A stretch of 64,000 bases of DNA from Paenibacillus albicereus (GCF_012676905.1 NZ_CP051428.1:1045001-1109000), one strand, 5' to 3'; positions 52,620 to 61,534 are shown, numbered from the stretch's first letter. Numbers and translations: made by a program. The notes: a model not told the origin generated them from the letters alone.

Positions 52620-52662
52620 ACTGTACCAAATGCCGCACGGCCGGGATGTGACCGTCCTCACA
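52620..52662 (-). promoter_or_regulatory. Class II Fnr promoter of the second fnr gene
   Basis: Perfect box TGTGA-CCGTCC-TCACA (52647-52662). On the minus strand TACAGT (52625-52620) is the -10, giving a start near 52613 and a box centre at -41.5. The geometry is the same as at 40756-40798. Confidence 0.78.
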
Positions 52663-52819
52663 GAGAGAACGGCTCCGCACGAGCCGAGCCCGACGTCGTA
52701 TGGCATGCCGGTTTGACTGGTTGGTCGGCGACCGTTGACGAGAAGAGGGGCCCATGGTAAAAGGAAAGGAAAGCGTTCTCCCGCTACCAAACAAACTTAG
52801 TGAAGCGAGGTCCTTCCCC

Positions 52820-53782
52820 ATGCCAATGCTAGACCTGCCGCTCGAGCAGCTGCGCCGCTACGAGGGCATCAATCCACGACCGGACGATTTCGACGCTTAC
52901 TGGGAGCGCGCGCTGCAGGAGCTGGACGCGACCGCTCCCGAGGTCGAGCTCGTGCCGTCCAGCTTCCAGGTGCCGACCGCGGACTGCTTCGACCTGTACT
53001 TCACCGGCGTGCGCGGCGCTCGCATCCATGCCAAGTATATCCGGCCGAAAAACGTGCCCGAGCCCCACGCGGCGCTGTTGCAGTTTCACGGCTACTCCGG
53101 CAATGCCGGCGACTGGGCCGACAAGCTGAGCTACGCTTCGCTCGGCTACTCCGTCTTCTCCATGGACTGCCGGGGGCAGGGCGGCGGCTCCGAGGACCGC
53201 GGCGGCGTCAAGGGCAACACGCTGAACGGCCATATCATCCGCGGCCTCGACGGCGAGCCGGACGATCTGCTGTTCCGGCACATCTTCCTCGATACGGCGC
53301 AGCTCGCCCGCATCGCCATGGACAGGCCGGAGGTCGACGCGGAGCGCATCGGCGCGACCGGCTGGTCGCAGGGCGGCGCGCTGACGATCGCCTGCGCGGC
53401 GCTGGAGCCGCGCGTGAAGCGGCTGGCGCCGGTGTATCCGTTCCTGAGCGACTACCGCCGCGTGTGGGAGATGGATCTGGCCAAGGACGCCTACGCCGAG
53501 CTGCGGAATTATTTCCGCTCGTTCGATCCGCAGCATAAGCGCGAGCAGGAGATCTTCACGCGCCTCGGCTACATCGACATCCAGCATCTGGCGCCGCGCA
53601 TCCAGGGCGAGACGCTGCTGGGCGTCGGACTGATGGACTCGATCTGCCCGCCGTCGACCCAGTTCGCCGCGTACAACAAGATCACGGCACCTAAGTCGCT
53701 GGAGATTTACCCCGACTTCGGGCACGAAGGGCTGCCGGGCCTGCATGATACGATCATGCAGTTCATGCTGCGGAGCCTGTAG
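52820..53782 (+). CDS. Acetyl-xylan esterase / cephalosporin-C deacetylase (CE7)
   Basis: A 320-residue esterase, the length of B. subtilis Cah. It begins LDLPLEQLRRYEG. Triad residues lie in GWSQGGALT (Ser), LMDSICPPST (Asp) and DFGHEGLPG (His); the family RGQGG motif is also present. CE7 enzymes deacetylate short xylo-oligosaccharides in the cytoplasm as hexamers. ATG 52820 is chosen because homologues start there and GCGAGGTCC precedes it; the frame continues upstream to ATG 52754. Confidence 0.88.
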   Translation: MPMLDLPLEQLRRYEGINPRPDDFDAYWERALQELDATAPEVELVPSSFQVPTADCFDLYFTGVRGARIHAKYIRPKNVPEPHAALLQFHGYSGNAGDWADKLSYASLGYSVFSMDCRGQGGGSEDRGGVKGNTLNGHIIRGLDGEPDDLLFRHIFLDTAQLARIAMDRPEVDAERIGATGWSQGGALTIACAALEPRVKRLAPVYPFLSDYRRVWEMDLAKDAYAELRNYFRSFDPQHKREQEIFTRLGYIDIQHLAPRIQGETLLGVGLMDSICPPSTQFAAYNKITAPKSLEIYPDFGHEGLPGLHDTIMQFMLRSL

Positions 53783-53855
53783 ACGTCGAGGACTCTCGGC
53801 GCAGCCGGACAGGCCTTCGCCGCCTAGACGGGTTTACCGCTTCCTTTCGTCAGCC

Positions 53856-53890
53856 AGCCGTTTCCGGTTTTTGCCGGAAGCGGCTTTTTG
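53856..53890 (+). terminator. Intrinsic terminator after the CE7 esterase
   Basis: A stem of about 12 bp with one G-T pair, loop of T residues, then a T run. Confidence 0.78.
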
Positions 53891-54011
53891 GCGTCTGCAT
53901 CCAGCTGCGGCCAAGCAGGCGAGCGGGGCCTACGAAAGATCGTACTTGGCGGCGGGGTGAAGCTGGAATAGGCTGGAATTAGAAGAAGGGAAGAAGAGGA
54001 GGCGGCGCCGA

Positions 54012-54626
54012 ATGCAAGAGGACGAGACGAAGGTTCGTGCGGGAGAGGCTGCAGGACAGGGCGTGAAGGAGAACTCGCAGGAATTGCCGGGGGGCGAGGA
54101 GGCAGCGGAAAAGTTCGAGCGCCAAAACGAGGAAGCAGGCGATCGGGAGCCAGCAAGCGAGCGTAATCCAGCTGCCGAGCGCGGCCAGAACGAGAGGCGC
54201 GTGCAGCGGCACGAGGCCGAGCGGCGGATGAAGGCGGAGCTGCTTTCCTATCTGGCGGCTCTGTTTTTGGCTCCGCTGGCAGCGTCTGTAGGCATCAGCT
54301 TGTTTCTGCTGGAGCCGGGAGTTCTCATTCCCGTCCTTCTGTTCAGCTGGATCGGCACGTTATGCGTTGCTGTGCCTGTGTCGTGGATGGTCGGCCGAAT
54401 TGTCGGCAAAGGAGGCGGCCCGGCCCGGGCTGCGCTCGCGGTGCTTCTGCACGGCGTCCTCGGAGGAGGACTGGTGCTGGCGTTTGTCGTCCTGGCCCAG
54501 CCGAATGCTCTCGGCAGCCTGTACAGGGACGGCTTCGCCCTTGTTTTTGTCCTGTCCGGCGCCGCCAACGGCTTCGCCTATGGACTGATCCGGCTTGCCT
54601 GCCGCTCGCTGCTGCTCGGCCGATAG
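54012..54626 (+). CDS. Hypothetical membrane protein with charged N-terminus
   Basis: 204 residues. The first 75 are highly charged (Glu/Arg/Gln-rich, for example AAEKFERQNEEAGDREPASE) and probably unstructured or coiled. Four hydrophobic segments follow from about residue 80, ending LIRLACRSLLLGR. No family was recognised. AGAGGAGGCGGCGCCG precedes the ATG. It is monocistronic as far as can be seen. Confidence 0.65.
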   Translation: MQEDETKVRAGEAAGQGVKENSQELPGGEEAAEKFERQNEEAGDREPASERNPAAERGQNERRVQRHEAERRMKAELLSYLAALFLAPLAASVGISLFLLEPGVLIPVLLFSWIGTLCVAVPVSWMVGRIVGKGGGPARAALAVLLHGVLGGGLVLAFVVLAQPNALGSLYRDGFALVFVLSGAANGFAYGLIRLACRSLLLGR

Positions 54627-54691
54627 GAATCATCTTCAAAAGAAGATCCATATATCCAACTCATTGCAACCATGATATGGTTAATTCAGCC

Positions 54692-54817
54692 TCATTCCGA
54701 CATCAACAAACGGTACCCGAGCATAACGAAGTCCTCGAAGTCCCATTCCTCCGTCATCCAAAAAACGACGGTGGCGGACCTTTCGCTGACGCACGAGGTC
54801 GCGGTCATGTAGATCAT
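54692..54817 (-). pseudogene. Possible gene remnant, 41 codons
   Basis: An open frame ends with a protein-like stretch (VVFWMTEEWDFEDFVMLGYR) in an otherwise gene-poor, locally AT-rich 347-bp gap (54627-54973). There is no ribosome site before the ATG, and the upstream sequence in this frame becomes low complexity. It may be the last part of a decayed gene. Nothing else was seen in the gap. Confidence 0.25.
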
Positions 54818-54973
54818 GGAGCGGCTCGGAATCGGCGTCGATGAAGGGGAGCAGCTTCGCCGGCTGCGCAGGACGAGATGCGGGAGTACCGGCACGACGT
54901 AAGGCCGCGCAGGACAAGATGAAGGACCGCCGCTCGTGCTTACGCAAGCGGCGGCCGCGAGGAGGAAGGAAGC

Positions 54974-55732
54974 ATGCTGGCGGCAGAGCGCTACGAGCAG
55001 ATCGTGCAGCTGGTCAACGAGCGCGGGAGCATCCGCGTCACCGAGCTGAGCGAGCTGTGCCGGGTGACGGAGGAGACGATCCGCCGCGACCTGGACCGGC
55101 TGGAGCAGGAGGGGCGGCTGCGCCGCTCGCACGGCGGCGCGGTCAGCGTCCGCGACGCCCAGCCGGAGACGCCGTTCGCGGAGCGCGAGGTGACGTTCGC
55201 CCCGCAGAAGCGGCGGATCGCGGCGGAGGCGGCGCGGCAGGTGCGTCAGCGCGAGCGCATCCTGCTGGATGCGAGCTCCACGTCGTGGTACATGGCGCGG
55301 GAGCTGCCGGACATGCCGCTCACCGTGCTGACCAACTCCGCTCGCGTCGCCGTAGAGCTGGCGGCCAAGGAGCAGATCCACGTCATCTGCACCGGCGGGC
55401 AGCTGGCGCGGGGCTCGCTCAGCTTCGTCGGCCCGTCGGCCGAGCGGTCGCTGGAGGAGTACCATGTCGACAAGGCGTTCCTGTCGTGCAAGGGGCTGCA
55501 TGTCGAGCGCGGCCTCAGCGAGTCCAGCGAGCTGCAGGCGCGGGTCAAGCAGCAGATGCTGCGGATGGCCGACGAGGTCGTGCTGCTGGCGGATGCCAGC
55601 AAGATCGGCCTGCAGTCGTTCACGCGCTTCGGCAGCCTGGAGCAGGTCGGGCGGCTCATCACGGACGACGGCATCACGGCCGAGGCGGCGCAAGCGCTGC
55701 GGGACTGCGGCGTGGCGGTGCTGGTGGTGTAG
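54974..55732 (+). CDS. DeoR/GlpR-family transcriptional regulator
   Basis: A 252-residue regulator. The N-terminal DeoR winged helix is ERYEQIVQLVNERGSIRVTE, then LCRVTEETIRRDLDRL. The sugar-phosphate-binding domain follows, with DASSTSWYMARELPD, TNSARVAVELA, TGGQLARGSLSFVGP and ADASKIG, all family markers. It should repress a sugar operon and release DNA on binding a phosphorylated sugar. The nearest candidate target is the ABC importer at 56840, 1.1 kb away. GAGGAAGGAAGC precedes the ATG. Confidence 0.88.
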   Translation: MLAAERYEQIVQLVNERGSIRVTELSELCRVTEETIRRDLDRLEQEGRLRRSHGGAVSVRDAQPETPFAEREVTFAPQKRRIAAEAARQVRQRERILLDASSTSWYMARELPDMPLTVLTNSARVAVELAAKEQIHVICTGGQLARGSLSFVGPSAERSLEEYHVDKAFLSCKGLHVERGLSESSELQARVKQQMLRMADEVVLLADASKIGLQSFTRFGSLEQVGRLITDDGITAEAAQALRDCGVAVLVV

Positions 55733-56734
55733 GCGGAGGGCGGGCGGCAGGTGAGGAGTATGGCGCAGGCTGTTGGCTGGCAGAACAGCTTGAGCTGATC
55801 TGCGCCGCAGGATAAAAAAGAAGCGACATATGCCGGCATTTCGACGAAAAGAGCATGAAGGCATAGGTCGGGAGCGCAGACGTAAGCCGCAAGAACGCGC
55901 TGAATATGAAGATCGGCCAGGCTTGGAAGTTGATAGACTTCATTTCAGATGAAATGAGGTCCTTTTTGTGCGTGGACGAAAGGTCAGATTGTCGGACAGC
56001 CCTGCTCCATTCGTATCGTAGAGGAGGGCAGCCAGCGCTAACGAAACTACGAGACGCTATTTGTCTTAAAAGAGGTCATTTGAAATTGTAACGCAACTGA
56101 GGAGCGTTATTAGGGGGTGAAACGCCCATTTTGCAGGCTAAATGGCTCAATAACGCTTGAGAGTTTCGTTAGAAATTTTGAAAGGCCTTTTGGAGCGAAA
56201 TAGCGTCTGTGAGTTTCGTTAAGAATCGGTCCCCTCATTAGTCGATGCGGGCGAGCGAAATTTTTTAAGAAACAGACCCAGGTATTGCCTCGTCCCTACG
56301 CGTTCGGAGCCGGCCCCCCTCCCGTCCAGCCCGCGTCAAGGCTGCGCGTCGTCCCATCGCATACCAGCCCAGGCACCGAGTCGCGCCTGCGCTCTCCTGC
56401 CCAGGCGCGCTTTCTTCCCTCACGCTCATGCCCAGACGCCGCCTCGTCCCCTCGCGCTTCCCTCCGATCCCTGCGTCATCCCAACGCCCCAGGCCGTGCT
56501 CCGCGCGCAGCTCGCCGGACTTGACTCCCTATCCCATCCGCGCCTTTCAACAAACCCTCATCAGGTGAAATATCTCTACCCAAAAAGCTATCTCCCGAAT
56601 GCGCCGTCGCCGCCTCCTCGACGCCTTCACACCGCCCATTCTCTCCGCCAATCCGCCCGAACTCTCCTTCTTCCACCAGCCTTCGACATAAAATAAACAA
56701 AATTAAATAAATTAAATAAAATTAAATTTTGTTG
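55733..56734. other. 1-kb gene-free region with the 183-bp element and a pyrimidine-rich stretch
   Basis: Contains copy B of the dispersed element (56039-56221), then a C-rich, locally repetitive stretch without ribosome sites (about 56285-56660), and a very AT-rich run just before the promoter of the sugar importer. No convincing coding frame. Confidence 0.6.
56039..56221. repeat. Dispersed 183-bp quasi-palindrome, copy B
   Basis: Units at 56039-56061 and 56089-56111 (forward) and 56149-56171 and 56199-56221 (reverse), spacers 27, 37 and 27 nt. Order, length and spacing are identical to copy A at 40125-40307, while the spacers share little sequence. Confidence 0.85.
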
Positions 56735-56764
56735 TTTACAGATCCCGCGGCCCGGGCGTATAAT
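56735..56764 (+). promoter_or_regulatory. Promoter of the sugar ABC operon
   Basis: TTTACA (56735-56740), 18 bp, TATAAT (56759-56764), start predicted near 56771. A GC palindrome (CCGCGG, CCCGGG) lies in the spacer. The region upstream is strongly AT-rich and could act as an UP element. Confidence 0.7.
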
Positions 56765-56775
56765 CAAACCGTTCC

Positions 56776-56790
56776 TTGTAAGCGCAATCA
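56776..56790 (+). promoter_or_regulatory. CcpA site (cre) just downstream of the start point
   Basis: TTGTAAGCGCAATCA matches every position of the cre consensus WTGNAANCGNWNNCW. At about +6 to +20 it would block transcription when CcpA is bound, that is, in rich sugar. Confidence 0.75.
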
Positions 56791-56839
56791 ATTCATCGCT
56801 TGCATGACGCATCCACTTCACAATTGGGGGATTGGGAGA

Positions 56840-58483
56840 ATGAAAAAGACGACGATGCTGCTCAGCGCGACGATGGCGATGGCGCTGCTGGCGGCCGGCT
56901 GCTCCGGCGGCAACGGCAACGGCAATGGCGGCGGCAACGAAGGCGCGGCCGGCAACTCGGACACCGGCAAGGAGAACGCGGCCGGCAGCGGCGGCGAAGC
57001 GTCGAAGGAGCCTTTCACCATCAAGATGGCGCTCATGGCCGGACCGAAGACGCCGGACTCCTGGGCGGAGAAGGCGCTCGAGGGCGAGCTCGAGAAATCG
57101 ATGGGCCGCAAGGTCGACGTGCAGCCGATCTTCCTGCCTGACTGGTCGGAGCTGAACACGAAGATCAACCTGCTCATGAGCGCCAAGGACACGCGTCCGG
57201 GCATCCTGTGGACCGGCGACACCAAGGAGTACACCAAGTGGGTCGATGCCGGCATCGCGCAGGACGTCACCCCATCCCTCCAGAAATACGGCAAGGAAAT
57301 TCTCGACTACTACCGCAAGGACACGCTGTTCTACCACTGGGACAAGAGCGGCAAGATCTTCCGCATCCCCGGCGACGTGCCGGAAGCGAGCTACATGACG
57401 ACGATCGTGCGCAAGGACTGGCTCGACAAGCTCGGCCTGCAGCCGCCCAAGACGCTCGACGAATACATCGAGGTCATCCGCGCCTTCGCAAGCGGCGATC
57501 CGGACGGCAACGGCAAGAAGGACACGTACGGCATCTCCGGCGACAACTACTACCGCTCGCTCGCGCCATTCTTCTACGCCTACGGCCTCGACGTCGAGAA
57601 CTTCGTCAAGAACGCCGACGGCTCGATCCAGTTCGGCGCGCTCGATCCGAAGGTCAAGGACGTGCTGAAGCTGCTCAGCGAGCTGTACAAGGAAGGCGTC
57701 ATGGACCCGCGCATGACGACGAGCGCCAACAACGACGACAACAAGGTCAACGACATCTACGCCTCCGGCAAGGTCGGCTCGTTCTACCGCTGGGTCGACT
57801 ACTTCAACCCGGGCAACTCGGTCAACATGAGCTTCAAGAAGCTCAACCCGAGCGGCGAGTACATCTCGATCGCGCCGATCCAGGGGCCGGACGGCTTCAG
57901 CTCCGACCTGCCCGATCCGGGCATCGGCTGGTGCTACCTCGTCGTGACGGACGCGACGGACGTCGACAGCGCGGTGCAGGTGCTGAACACGATGGCGACG
58001 CCGGAGGTGTTCAAGAAGATCACGTTCGGCAACGAGGGCGAGCACTACACGATGGAGAACGGCATCTTCACGCCGACGATCCAGCCGGAGGAAGGCAGCA
58101 AGCTCGGCTTCGGCAACTTCGGCTGGTACATCCAGCGCAAGGACGCCGCCAACATCAAGAACACGCCGGAAGTGACGAAGATGTTCGAGGACAAGATCGC
58201 CACCAGCCAGCCGATGCGCGACAAGATCGTCGTGTTCAAGGCGATCGACCGTCCCGAGTGGGACCGCTACTCCGCCGACGTCAAGAAAGTGCGCGACGAG
58301 CTGTTCTGGGGCATCATCACGGGCAAGACGCCGCTGGATTCGTTCGACAAGTGGCCGGCCCAGTACGAGAAGCTCGGCGGCAAGAAGATCGACGAGGAAG
58401 CGGCAGGGCTGTTCGAGAAGCAGCAGGCCGAGCATGTCGAGTACGACAAGTGGTATGAGGCCAACATCACGCCGTACAAATAA
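56840..58483 (+). CDS. Sugar ABC transporter substrate-binding lipoprotein (LplA-like)
   Basis: A 547-residue lipoprotein (lipobox LLAAGC, near residue 20, then a Gly/Asn-rich linker). The domain is that of large extracellular family 1 binders common in Paenibacillus, with TLDEYIEVIRAFASGDPDGN (calcium-type loop) and a Trp/Tyr-rich binding region (DNYYRSLAPFFYAYG). It probably binds oligosaccharides outside the cell. First gene of the operon behind a promoter and cre site. It lacks an ATPase partner, as usual for MsmK-sharing importers. Confidence 0.88.
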   Translation: MKKTTMLLSATMAMALLAAGCSGGNGNGNGGGNEGAAGNSDTGKENAAGSGGEASKEPFTIKMALMAGPKTPDSWAEKALEGELEKSMGRKVDVQPIFLPDWSELNTKINLLMSAKDTRPGILWTGDTKEYTKWVDAGIAQDVTPSLQKYGKEILDYYRKDTLFYHWDKSGKIFRIPGDVPEASYMTTIVRKDWLDKLGLQPPKTLDEYIEVIRAFASGDPDGNGKKDTYGISGDNYYRSLAPFFYAYGLDVENFVKNADGSIQFGALDPKVKDVLKLLSELYKEGVMDPRMTTSANNDDNKVNDIYASGKVGSFYRWVDYFNPGNSVNMSFKKLNPSGEYISIAPIQGPDGFSSDLPDPGIGWCYLVVTDATDVDSAVQVLNTMATPEVFKKITFGNEGEHYTMENGIFTPTIQPEEGSKLGFGNFGWYIQRKDAANIKNTPEVTKMFEDKIATSQPMRDKIVVFKAIDRPEWDRYSADVKKVRDELFWGIITGKTPLDSFDKWPAQYEKLGGKKIDEEAAGLFEKQQAEHVEYDKWYEANITPYK

Positions 58484-58520
58484 GCCCGCCCAATAAGCCC
58501 GCCTGAAGGAGGAGCGCCAC

Positions 58521-59477
58521 ATGGCTGCAACGAAGCCGGCCGTCATGGCCGGAAAGCGGACGCGGGAGGCCCGCGGCCCGCTGCTGAAGGACATCGTCCG
58601 GGACCGCTACCTGTACCTGCTGCTGCTGCCCGGCCTGCTTCTGGTGCTGGTGTTCAAGTACATGCCCATGTACGGCGTCATCATCGCGTTCCAGGAGTAC
58701 AACATCTACAAAGGCATCACCGGCAGCGAATGGGTCGGGTTCGACCAGTTCACCCGTCTGTTCAACTCGCCGGACTTCACGGAGATTCTCGGCAACACAA
58801 TCCTCATCAGCGTCTACAAGCTGGTCGCGTCGTTCACGCTGCCGATCCTCCTGGCGCTGCTGCTCAACGAGCTGCGCAGCAAGCTGTTCAAGCGCTTCGC
58901 GCAGTCGGTCGTCTATTTGCCGCACTTCATTTCCTGGGTCATCTTCTCGGGCATCCTCATCACGTTCCTCAATCCGGTCGACGGCCTTATCAACCTGATC
59001 CTGCAGCGCTTCGGCGCCATGCCGATCGACTTCCTCGGAGACGTGCGGTACTTCCGCTCGATCCTCGTCATCAGCGACATCTACAAGGAAGTCGGCTGGG
59101 GCACGATCATCTATCTGGCGGCGATCGCCGGCGTGAGCGCCGACCTGTACGAGGCGGCCCGCATCGACGGCGCCGGCAAGCTGAGGCAGACCTGGCATGT
59201 GACGCTGCCGGCGATCCGGCCGGTCATCCTCATCCTCGTCATCCTCAGCCTGGCGAACATCCTCGAGGCCGGCTTCCAGCAGATCTTCCTGCTGTACAAT
59301 CCGCTCGTCTACGACGTCGCCGACATCATCGACACGTACGTCTACCGCGTCGGCATCCAGGAGGCCAACTACAGCTATGCGACGGCGGCGGGACTGTTCA
59401 AGTCGGCGGTGGCGATGACGCTCATCCTGACCGTGAACACGATCGTCAAAAAAAGCGGCCAGGAAGGCCTGTGGTAA
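58521..59477 (+). CDS. Sugar ABC transporter permease (LplB-like)
   Basis: A 318-residue permease with six membrane helices. The N-terminal YLYLLLLPGLLLVLVFKYMPMYG and the EAA loop EAARIDGAGKLRQTWHVTLPAI are those of LplB/YtcP-type permeases. It starts 37 nt after the binding protein, with GGAGGAGCGCCAC. Forms the channel with the next gene product. Confidence 0.9.
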   Translation: MAATKPAVMAGKRTREARGPLLKDIVRDRYLYLLLLPGLLLVLVFKYMPMYGVIIAFQEYNIYKGITGSEWVGFDQFTRLFNSPDFTEILGNTILISVYKLVASFTLPILLALLLNELRSKLFKRFAQSVVYLPHFISWVIFSGILITFLNPVDGLINLILQRFGAMPIDFLGDVRYFRSILVISDIYKEVGWGTIIYLAAIAGVSADLYEAARIDGAGKLRQTWHVTLPAIRPVILILVILSLANILEAGFQQIFLLYNPLVYDVADIIDTYVYRVGIQEANYSYATAAGLFKSAVAMTLILTVNTIVKKSGQEGLW

Positions 59478-59493
59478 GGGAGGCGAGGACGAG

Positions 59494-60369
59494 ATGGCTT
59501 TGTCCCGAGGCGAACGCGCCTTTAATGTAGCGAACATCCTGTTCTTCATCCTGCTGATGGCGCTCATGATCTACCCGTTCTGGTACATGATTATGGCGTC
59601 GTTCAGCGACCCCGACCTGACGGCGAGCGGGGGGCTGTTCCTCGTGCCGGCAGGCTTCTCGATCACGGCGTACCAGGCGGTGTTCCAGAACGTCTCGATC
59701 CTGTCGGGCTTCAAGGTGACGATCATCACGACGGTGGCCGGCACGCTGATCGGCACGTTCCTCTCGGCGGGGATGGCGTATGCCGTCTCCAAGAAAAGGC
59801 TGCGCGGCGGCAAGCTGTTCTCGCTGCTCATCCTGTTCACGATGCTGTTCAGCGGCGGCCTCGTGCCGTCGTACCTGCTCGTCAAGATGCTCGGACTGAT
59901 CGACAGCTACGGCGCGTTCATCCTGCCCGGCGCGATCGGCGCGTGGAACATCTTCGTCATGATCAGCTTCTTCCGGGGCATCCCTGACGAGCTCGAGGAA
60001 GCGGCCAAGATCGACGGGGCGAGCGACCTGACGGTGTTCTTCCGCATCGTGCTGCCTCTGTCCAAGCCGGTGCTGGCGACGGTCGGCCTGTTCATCGCGG
60101 TCGGCTACTGGAACGACTTCTTCTCCTCGGTGCTGTATGCGACGGAGAAGGACATGTGGCAGCTGCAGATGGTGCTCAAGGACCTCATCAGCAACACGTC
60201 GCAGGCGATCTCCCAGGCGGGAATCTCGGTGGCGGTGCAGCAGCAGGTCAACCCGTTCACGGTGAAGATGGCGTCCATTCTCGTCTCGAGCGCGCCGATC
60301 CTGGCGGTGTATCCGTTCCTGCAGAAGCATTTCGTGAAAGGAGCCCTCATCGGCTCGGTCAAAGGCTGA
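59494..60369 (+). CDS. Sugar ABC transporter permease (LplC/YtcP-like)
   Basis: A 291-residue permease with six helices. FNVANILFFILLMALMIYPF begins the protein; the EAA loop is EAAKIDGASDLTVFFRIVLPLS. It ends HFVKGALIGSVKG, the conserved terminus of the LplC family. Gap to the previous gene 16 nt. The ATPase must come from elsewhere. Confidence 0.9.
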   Translation: MALSRGERAFNVANILFFILLMALMIYPFWYMIMASFSDPDLTASGGLFLVPAGFSITAYQAVFQNVSILSGFKVTIITTVAGTLIGTFLSAGMAYAVSKKRLRGGKLFSLLILFTMLFSGGLVPSYLLVKMLGLIDSYGAFILPGAIGAWNIFVMISFFRGIPDELEEAAKIDGASDLTVFFRIVLPLSKPVLATVGLFIAVGYWNDFFSSVLYATEKDMWQLQMVLKDLISNTSQAISQAGISVAVQQQVNPFTVKMASILVSSAPILAVYPFLQKHFVKGALIGSVKG

Positions 60370-60375
60370 CGCGAA

Positions 60376-60411
60376 GCAGCTCCCGGATCTTGGCGTCCGG
60401 GGGCTGCTTTT
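60376..60411 (+). terminator. Intrinsic terminator of the sugar ABC operon
   Basis: A 12-bp stem (60376-60387 with 60396-60407, one G-T pair) and TTTT. The next gene starts 32 nt later and may depend on read-through. Confidence 0.78.
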
Positions 60412-60442
60412 CATTTTCATCCGGAAGGGAGCTGCATGAACG

Positions 60443-61285
60443 ATGCCGCTGGCGCAAGTCGAATTTTTCTCGGAAACGCTGAGCTTGTCGAGCTCGCTCG
60501 CGGCCGTCATCCCGCAGCGCGGGGCAGCCATCGGGGCGGAGGGGGCGCCGGGTAGCGGACCGCCCTGGCCGGTACTGTACCTGCTGCACGGGGCGACGGA
60601 CAACCACATGAGCTGGCTGCGCTACAGCTCGATCGAGCGTTACGCACAGGAGAAGGGCATTGCCGTGCTTCTGCCGTCGGTGCATCTGAGCTTTTATTCC
60701 GATCAGCAGCAGGGCCTCGATTACTTCACGTTCCTGAGCGAGGAGCTGCCGGACGTCGCGGGCGCGATGTTCCGGCTGTCGGAGCGGCGGGAGGATACGT
60801 TCGCGGCCGGGCTGTCGATGGGCGGCTACGGCGCGTTCAAGCTCGGCATCCGCTGTCCGGAGCGGTTCGCCGCCGTGGCGAGCCTGTCAGGCAGCCTCAG
60901 CCAGCGGACGCGGCTGACCGGCGAGTCGCCGATCGCCAATGAGACGATGCTGCGCATGGCTCGGCTCACGTTCGGCTCGGCGGAGGCGTACGACGGCAGC
61001 CCCGACGATCTGGCGCATGTGCTGGAAGGGCATCTGGCGGCGGGCACGAAGCTGCCGCGCTTCTACCAGGGCTGCGGGACGGCGGACTTCAACTATGGGC
61101 TGAACCTGGACTTCCGCCGGCAGTTCGAGGATCGGATCGACCTGACCTATGTCGAGACGCCGGGAGCCGGCCATGAATGGAGCTACTGGGACGCGGCGAT
61201 CCGGGACGTGCTGGACTGGCTGCCGCTGGGCGGCGGCGAGGCGGAGAGCCGCCATGCTGCGGACGGAGAGGAAGGATGGAGATGA
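60443..61285 (+). CDS. Esterase, paralogue of the one at 13713
   Basis: A 280-residue serine esterase of the same family: oxyanion LYLLHGATDNHMSW, nucleophile [11 protein letters not shown], acid CGTADFNYGLN, histidine GAGHEWSYWD. The two proteins share many identical stretches but differ in an insertion after residue 30 (IGAEGAPGSGPPWP) and at the C-terminus. Its place behind the sugar importer suggests it may deacetylate imported sugar fragments. The ATG at 60443 lies behind GGGAGCTGCATGAACG. Confidence 0.85.
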   Translation: MPLAQVEFFSETLSLSSSLAAVIPQRGAAIGAEGAPGSGPPWPVLYLLHGATDNHMSWLRYSSIERYAQEKGIAVLLPSVHLSFYSDQQQGLDYFTFLSEELPDVAGAMFRLSERREDTFAAGLSMGGYGAFKLGIRCPERFAAVASLSGSLSQRTRLTGESPIANETMLRMARLTFGSAEAYDGSPDDLAHVLEGHLAAGTKLPRFYQGCGTADFNYGLNLDFRRQFEDRIDLTYVETPGAGHEWSYWDAAIRDVLDWLPLGGGEAESRHAADGEEGWR

Positions 61286-61390
61286 GCGTGGAGACAGAGA
61301 TGGACATGGAAAGGGACGTGGAGAGGGAGGCGGGAAGGCGGGCGGAAGGGCGGGCGGAAGCGGAGCGGGAAGGCGGGCGGAAGCGGAGCC

Positions 61391-61534
61391 GGCCGCTCGC
61401 TTTACCCGCCGTTGCTGGAGTTTGCTCGCTCCGGCCCGCCTCATGCGGCCTGGTCGAGCAACGCCAAGGCGAAGCGGCTGCTAGGCTGGGAGCCGAGACG
61501 GGGTGGGCTGAGTACGACTTATCCAGCTCCATGA
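61391..61534 (+). pseudogene. C-terminal remnant of an NAD-dependent epimerase/dehydratase
   Basis: The frame reads LYPPLLEFARSG, then WSSNAKAKRLLGWEPRR before a TGA at 61532. SNAKAKRLLGWEPR is the typical ending of extended SDR enzymes (nucleotide-sugar epimerases and their relatives). Upstream the frame dissolves into purine-rich GGCGGAAGCGG repeats (about 61310-61390), so the first 250 or so residues are missing. The rest of the gap 61286-61755 has a small inverted repeat at 61523-61547 and nothing else. Confidence 0.6.
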
